Assembly: GCF_000714535.1 (NCBI RefSeq)
Contig: NZ_AUND01000012.1
Coordinates: 310,001-374,000, forward strand
From: Thioclava pacifica DSM 10166
Lineage (GTDB): Bacteria; Pseudomonadota; Alphaproteobacteria; Rhodobacterales; Rhodobacteraceae
Length of the DNA: 64,000 nucleotides
Reading direction: 5' to 3'
Shown here in pieces: positions 60,098-64,000 of the stretch. Position 1 is the first letter of the stretch, and each line of letters opens with the position of its first letter. The notes beneath the pieces were generated by a model that was given only the letters and a program-made list of their open reading frames with translations, searched no databases and had not been told where the DNA came from. A program made the position numbers and the translations under genes.

Positions 60098-60820
60098 TCA
60101 ACCCGCCTTTTGCGCGCGCAGCAAGGCAGCGAGCGCGTCGAGCATTCCCTCCAAATCGGGTCGCGGCGCGACTTGCATCGCCGTGAAACTAGGGTTTTTG
60201 CAGGCATTGGCCACTGCCTCGCTCATCATGGCGACCCACAGGGGCCCGGTCTTGGGCGGCAAGATTTCGCAAAGCCGCCGGGCCGCATTTGGTGAAAACA
60301 GCGGGATGAGGCAGGGCGCATCTCCGGTCAGCGCAGTCATCGCCGCATTGCTGGGAGGCAGGGGTTCCTGACGGTACAAAATTGCCTTTTTCGTCTCTAT
60401 TCCAGCGGAACTAAGCCAATTTCCCAGATCGAATGCCACCTCTTCCCCCCGCGCGAAAAGCAAAGCTCCCTGCGGTTTTTCCGCGACAATCAACTCTCCG
60501 AGGGCTTGCGCATCACCCGGCCCGGTGACGGGGACGAAACCCGCCGCGCGGGCAGCTTGCGCGGTGCGTTGACCGACGCAATAGGCGACCCGGCCTGCGC
60601 CTTGCTCGCGCGCGGCCAAAGCTGCAACCGCATGCTGGGAGGTGAAGATCACCGCATCCGCCGACGGAATATCCGCTTCAATTTGCCGTATCCGCATCAG
60701 GGGTGAGAGCACGATGGGCCAATCGGCACCGAATCTCTCACGAAACCGCGCCGCAAAGCGCTCGGCCCCGGCACCGGGCCGGGTCACGAGAAGAATCGGT
60801 CGCGCGAGCTCCTGGACCAT
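60098..60820 (-). CDS. hemD: Uroporphyrinogen-III synthase
   Basis: This 240-residue protein has the two-domain HemD pattern: ILLVTRPGAGAERFA at the start, AVIFTSQHAVAALA, the interdomain YCVGQRTAQAARAAGF, then IPLFSPNAARRL and LWVAMMSEAVANACK. HemD closes hydroxymethylbilane to uroporphyrinogen III for heme, siroheme and B12. It is the first gene of the hemD-mic60-hemY cluster and diverges from tsaD across 73 bp. Confidence 0.9.
   Translation of the reverse strand: MVQELARPILLVTRPGAGAERFAARFRERFGADWPIVLSPLMRIRQIEADIPSADAVIFTSQHAVAALAAREQGAGRVAYCVGQRTAQAARAAGFVPVTGPGDAQALGELIVAEKPQGALLFARGEEVAFDLGNWLSSAGIETKKAILYRQEPLPPSNAAMTALTGDAPCLIPLFSPNAARRLCEILPPKTGPLWVAMMSEAVANACKNPSFTAMQVAPRPDLEGMLDALAALLRAQKAG
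60392..60400 (-). repeat. Dispersed ATAGAG motif, copy 11
   Basis: GCTGGAATAGAGACGAAAAA in sense within hemD (AGIETKK), Ile codon ATA. Confidence 0.6.
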
Positions 60821-60893
60821 TCGCCGCCCCGGGATTGTGTGAACGCTCCCCCGGTGTTACCTGCGTTGAAACACCCACGCAACATGGCGCCGG

Positions 60894-61988
60894 ATGACGA
60901 AGACGCTCACCTTTCTCGGTCTGGAATCGAGCTGCGACGATACCGCGGCGGCGATCGTGCGCGTCAATGACGGCCAGCCCGAGATCCTGTCCTCCGTCGT
61001 CGCCGGCCAAACCGAGCTGCACGCGCCCTTCGGAGGGGTTGTCCCGGAGATCGCCGCACGGGCCCATGCTGAAAAGTTGGATCTCTGTGTCGAGGAGGCG
61101 CTGGAGCAAGCCAATCTGGGGATCGATGCGCTCGACGGGATCGCCGTGACGGCAGGTCCCGGGCTGATCGGAGGCGTGATGTCGGGCGTGATGTTCGCCA
61201 AGGGCATTGCTGCCGGATCTGGGCTGCCGCTGGTCGGCGTCAATCACCTCGCAGGCCACGCGCTGACACCGCGACTGACTGATGGGCTGGCCTTTCCCTA
61301 CCTGATGCTGCTCGTTTCGGGAGGGCATTGCCAGTTCCTGATCGCGCATGGGCCGGAGGACTTCACCCGGCTTGGCGGCACGATCGACGACGCACCGGGC
61401 GAGGCTTTCGACAAGGCCGCGAAACTGATGGCGCTGCCGCAGCCCGGCGGGCCTTCGGTCGAGGCTGAAGCCGCGAAGGGCGATCCGAAAGCCTTCGCCT
61501 TCCCGCGCCCGCTGCTTGATCGCCCGGGATGCGATATGTCTTTCTCCGGGTTGAAGACCGCTCTGCTGCGCGCCCGCGATCAGGTCGTGGCGGCGCATGG
61601 CGGGCTGCCGCGTCAGACGCGCGCCGATCTCTGCGCGTCGTTTCAACAGGCCGTGGCCGATGTCCTGGTCGAGAAATCGCGCCGTGCCCTGGCCGAATAT
61701 CTTACGCATGACCCTGGTCATCCGGGCTTCGCCGTGGCGGGTGGCGTGGCTGCAAATAAGGCAATTCGTGCCGGTTTAGAGACTGTTTCTCAGGAAATGG
61801 GCGCAAGATTTCATGCTCCGCCCCTGCGGCTTTGCACCGACAACGCGGCCATGATCGCCTGGGCGGGGATCGAGCGCTATGAAAGCGGGGCACGCGACGG
61901 GATGGACCTGATGGCCCGCCCGCGTTGGCCGCTCGACAGAACCGCGGCGCCCCTGCTGGGCTCGGGCAAGAAAGGGGCGAAGGCATGA
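60894..61988 (+). CDS. tsaD: TsaD, tRNA threonylcarbamoyladenosine transferase
   Basis: This 364-residue protein has [10 protein letters not shown] at the start, the metal-binding HxxxH in [24 protein letters not shown], and the phosphate loop in [13 protein letters not shown]. It transfers threonylcarbamoyl to A37 of ANN-reading tRNAs with TsaB and TsaE (tsaE is at 29343 in this window). It overlaps gpsA by 4 nt (ATGA). Length is typical. Confidence 0.96.
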   Translation: MTKTLTFLGLESSCDDTAAAIVRVNDGQPEILSSVVAGQTELHAPFGGVVPEIAARAHAEKLDLCVEEALEQANLGIDALDGIAVTAGPGLIGGVMSGVMFAKGIAAGSGLPLVGVNHLAGHALTPRLTDGLAFPYLMLLVSGGHCQFLIAHGPEDFTRLGGTIDDAPGEAFDKAAKLMALPQPGGPSVEAEAAKGDPKAFAFPRPLLDRPGCDMSFSGLKTALLRARDQVVAAHGGLPRQTRADLCASFQQAVADVLVEKSRRALAEYLTHDPGHPGFAVAGGVAANKAIRAGLETVSQEMGARFHAPPLRLCTDNAAMIAWAGIERYESGARDGMDLMARPRWPLDRTAAPLLGSGKKGAKA

Positions 61989-62941
61989 GCATCGCAGTTC
62001 TCGGAGCGGGCGCTTTCGGCACAGCCCTCGCGGCCAGCCTCGCGCAGAAAGGGCCGGTCACACTCTGGGCGCGCGATCCCGATCAGGCGAAGGCGATGCA
62101 GACGACGCGCGAGAATACGCGGCGGCTTGCGGGCGTAAAGCTGCCCGCGAACGTCTCTGTTACTTCAGAAATCGCATCGGCTTTCGCATCCGATACCCTG
62201 CTTCTCGCAATGCCGATGCAGCAGATGGCCGGGTTTCTGAACTCCCATGCCGAGACGCTTACAGGCAAGACTCTGGTGTCCTGCTCGAAAGGGATCGACC
62301 TGGCGACCGGTCAGGGCCCGACCGGACTGATCCGCTCGCTCGTGCAGGGCGCGCGCGCGGCGGTGCTCACGGGGCCGAGCTTTGCTGCCGATATCGCGCG
62401 CGGCCTGCCGACGGCATTGACGCTCGCCTGCGCGGATCACTCCGAGGCGCTTCAGGCCGAACTCTCGACCCCGACGCTCCGGCTTTACCGCACCACCGAT
62501 ACGACCGGGGCGGAGCTGGGGGGCGCGCTGAAGAATGTCTACGCAATTGCCGCTGGCACGGTGATCGGTGCGGGTCTTGGCGATTCCGCGCGCGCGGCAC
62601 TGATGACCCGAGGCTTCGCCGAGATGTTGCGCGTCGCACTGGCACTGGGTGCGCGGGCCGAGACGCTTTCGGGCCTTTCGGGCTTCGGGGACCTCGTGTT
62701 GACCTGCACCTCCGAGCAGTCGCGCAATTTTCGACTCGGCTATGCGCTCGGATCGGGAGCAGGTTTCGATGCCGCAATCACCGTTGAAGGCGTCGCCACC
62801 GCGAAGGCGCTCAATGCGCTGGCCGAAAGACATCAGATCGAAATTCCGGTCGCGGCGATGGTCAACGCCCTGACCCAGCAGGAAATCAGCGTGAGCGAGG
62901 CAATGCAGATCCTGCTCGCGCGTCCCTTGAAGGAGGAATAA
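61985..62941 (+). CDS. gpsA: Glycerol-3-phosphate dehydrogenase (NAD(P)+)
   Basis: The ATG at 61985 gives 318 residues with the dinucleotide fold [16 protein letters not shown], the KGID motif (CSKGIDL), [16 protein letters not shown] and the catalytic Lys in [17 protein letters not shown]. It makes sn-glycerol 3-phosphate for phospholipids. It overlaps tsaD and is followed after 1 nt by the YciI-family gene, giving a four-gene unit tsaD-gpsA-yciI-EVE. Confidence 0.96.
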   Translation: MSIAVLGAGAFGTALAASLAQKGPVTLWARDPDQAKAMQTTRENTRRLAGVKLPANVSVTSEIASAFASDTLLLAMPMQQMAGFLNSHAETLTGKTLVSCSKGIDLATGQGPTGLIRSLVQGARAAVLTGPSFAADIARGLPTALTLACADHSEALQAELSTPTLRLYRTTDTTGAELGGALKNVYAIAAGTVIGAGLGDSARAALMTRGFAEMLRVALALGARAETLSGLSGFGDLVLTCTSEQSRNFRLGYALGSGAGFDAAITVEGVATAKALNALAERHQIEIPVAAMVNALTQQEISVSEAMQILLARPLKEE

Positions 62942-62942
62942 T

Positions 62943-63212
62943 ATGTTCTTTGCCGTCATCTGCCGCGACAAACCCGGCGCGCTTCAGATCCGTCTCGACA
63001 CCCGCGAGAAGCACCTCGCCTATATCAAGGAGACGGGCATCGTCTTCATGGCGGGTCCGTTCATCGAAGAAGGCCAGATGGCTGGCTCTCTCGTGATCCT
63101 CGAAACCGACAGCCTCGACGCTGCAAAAGAATGGGCGGCCGGCGATCCCTATGCCGCAGCGGGCCTTTTCGAGACCGTGAGCGTGCAGGAATGGAAGAAG
63201 GTGATCGGCTGA
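62943..63212 (+). CDS. YciI family protein
   Basis: This 89-residue protein has the YciI alpha-beta fold: MFFAVICRDKPGALQIRLDTREKHLAYI, GPFIEEGQMAGSLVILE and the AGDPYAAAGLF motif with a conserved His-Asp pair (H24, D68). Its enzymatic role is unknown. It lies 1 nt after gpsA and overlaps the EVE gene by 1 nt. Confidence 0.9.
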   Translation: MFFAVICRDKPGALQIRLDTREKHLAYIKETGIVFMAGPFIEEGQMAGSLVILETDSLDAAKEWAAGDPYAAAGLFETVSVQEWKKVIG

Positions 63213-63634
63213 TGCGCTACTGGCTGTTCAAATCCGAGCCCAATAAATTTTCCTGGGACGATCTCGTCGCGAAGGGTGATGCGGGCGAGGAATGGGACGG
63301 AATTCGCAATTATCTCGCGCGCAACAACATGCGCGAGATGAAGATCGGTGATCGCGGCCTCTTCTATCATTCGAATATCGGTAAGGAAGTCGTGGGGATT
63401 TGCGAGGTTGTAGCCGAGAGCCATCCCGATTCGACCACCGACGATCCGCGCTGGGATTGCGTGGATCTCAAGGCGGTGCGCCCCTTCACCAAGCCCGTCA
63501 CTCTGGCCGATGTGAAAGCCGAGCCGCGCCTGTCGGACATGTCGCTGGTGACTTCCATGCGCCTCTCGGTACAGCCAGTGACCGAGGAAGAATGGAACAT
63601 CGTCTGCGCCATGGGCGAGACTGATCCAAACTGA
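63212..63634 (+). CDS. EVE-domain protein
   Basis: The ATG at 63212 (TGATG overlap with the YciI gene) gives 140 residues of the EVE/PUA-like fold: YWLFKSEPNKFSWDDL, WDGIRNYLARNNMREMKIGDRGLFYHS and GICEVVAESHPDS. EVE domains bind modified bases or RNA. The length and full-domain coverage are typical of the stand-alone housekeeping form. It is last in the tsaD unit. Confidence 0.93.
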   Translation: MRYWLFKSEPNKFSWDDLVAKGDAGEEWDGIRNYLARNNMREMKIGDRGLFYHSNIGKEVVGICEVVAESHPDSTTDDPRWDCVDLKAVRPFTKPVTLADVKAEPRLSDMSLVTSMRLSVQPVTEEEWNIVCAMGETDPN

Positions 63635-63885
63635 CTTGAAAAGACATGGAGGGTTCCGGCACCCCTACCAGAACCCTCCGTCACCCACGTGCTCCCCTAC
63701 GCACCACACGTGAAACTGTAAATCGGGTCTGGCCATCCTGGCCGGTCTCTTTTGCATAGCCGAACGGCTGGCTTCGCGCAAATTTATAGTCCTGCAAATC
63801 TTTCTCAAATTCAGGCTGTTATTCTTTTTCTGCTGCTATCTCCGAGCCGTTTGCACATCGACCAAAGACCGTTAGTTTACTCGCT
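63635..63885. other. AT-richer 251-bp gap with several hairpins
   Basis: No gene is evident. Inverted repeats are GGAGGGTTC/GAACCCTCC (63648-63656 with 63671-63679), two CACGTG palindromes, GGCCA/TGGCC (63731-63743), and a nested stem TTTGC/GCAAA (63751-63755 with 63778-63782) enclosing AGCCG/CGGCT. Base composition drops after 63780. It may be a terminator region, a leader or a structured RNA; a cobalamin-riboswitch B12 box was not found. Confidence 0.4.
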
Positions 63886-64000
63886 ATGAACCCGGTCATC
63901 CTCATCGCGCACGGCTCGCCGTCTGATCCCGAACCCCAAGAAAAGGCGTTGCGCGCTTTGGCCGAGGCGGTCGGCGCGCTTTTGCCCGATCGCGAGGTCC
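63886..64000 (+). CDS. CbiX/SirB-like chelatase, N-terminal fragment
   Basis: The ATG at 63886 opens a frame of 38 codons to the window edge. The start NPVILIAHGSPSDPEPQ is the N-terminal signature of CbiX/SirB-type sirohydrochlorin chelatases, where the His of AHGS binds the metal. The rest is outside the window, so the assignment and the metal cannot be confirmed. Confidence 0.65.
   Translation, partial: MNPVILIAHGSPSDPEPQEKALRALAEAVGALLPDREV

Noticed and set aside
63635-63885. Cobalamin riboswitch before the CbiX-like gene
   Set aside because: No B12 box (GCCACTG) or AGYCAGGA-type conserved sequence was found.
63635-63885. Group II intron or insertion-sequence remnant
   Set aside because: The inverted repeats and composition change raised the idea, but no reverse-transcriptase or transposase remnant, domain V-like end or target duplication can be seen.

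Overview
The window is a GC-rich alphaproteobacterial chromosome segment, most likely from the Rhodobacteraceae/Paracoccaceae. The lineage call rests on gene content and order: a PhyR-NepR-EcfG stress locus, the regB-senC-regA-hvrA redox cluster with a kinase-less DivL-like PAS protein beside it, addAB next to amgK-murU-tsaE, hemD-mic60-hemY next to tsaD-gpsA, and a motB-flgE-flgK-flgL-flgI block. Genes are densely packed, often with ATGA or TGATG overlaps. I see no prophage, transposase, integrase, CRISPR array or rRNA. No gene-free gap exceeds 300 bp; the longest is 63635-63885.

Layout: 1-780 is a truncated phospholipase D-like gene. 844-4312 is the general stress response locus (sensor kinase, EcfG, the short NepR, divergent PhyR). 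4389-7251 holds a phytochelatin synthase-like protein, an aldo/keto reductase and a YihY-type membrane protein. 7297-12698 is tamA-tamB. 12813-17885 holds idi, secB, fxsA, a Tim44-like gene, mltA, an Smr protein and a lipoprotein hydrolase. 17944-21300 holds hslVU, an unassigned gene and trxA. 21355-29810 is an overlapping run tsaE-amgK-murU-addB-addA. 29850-34678 is the DivL/Reg redox cluster. 34729-42789 is mixed housekeeping (HD hydrolase, ahcY, a DksA-like protein, an enoyl-CoA hydratase, a DUF2125 protein, pmbA, a cysQ-like gene).

42793-46514 is the most distinctive system. It is a bufferin-type RiPP locus: ECF sigma SigF and anti-sigma NrsF diverge from a four-cysteine DUF2282 precursor (bufA), a DUF692 multinuclear iron oxygenase (bufB), a DUF2063 partner (bufC) and a DoxX protein. 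46566-50978 has a flavin reductase and a pqiABC lipid-transport operon with a split PqiA. 51103-56968 is flagellar. A tRNA-Thr(CGT) follows. 57244-60820 is hemY-mic60-hemD, then tsaD, gpsA, a YciI protein and an EVE protein. A truncated CbiX-like gene enters at the right edge.

Regulatory sites read by eye: two interlocked, opposite-strand GGAAC-N16-CGTT EcfG promoters between nepR and phyR; a further EcfG-like site before a secreted protein; GTAAC-N17-CGAA SigF-type sites in both directions around sigF/bufA; a perfect TTAA-N7-TTAA CtrA box before the divL-like gene and a one-mismatch box before flgE; and a hairpin that buries the hvrA Shine-Dalgarno. A dispersed core, ATAGAG(CCT/ACG), occurs 11 times, mostly inside genes and often using the rare Ile codon ATA. 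I cannot explain it with any feature I know.
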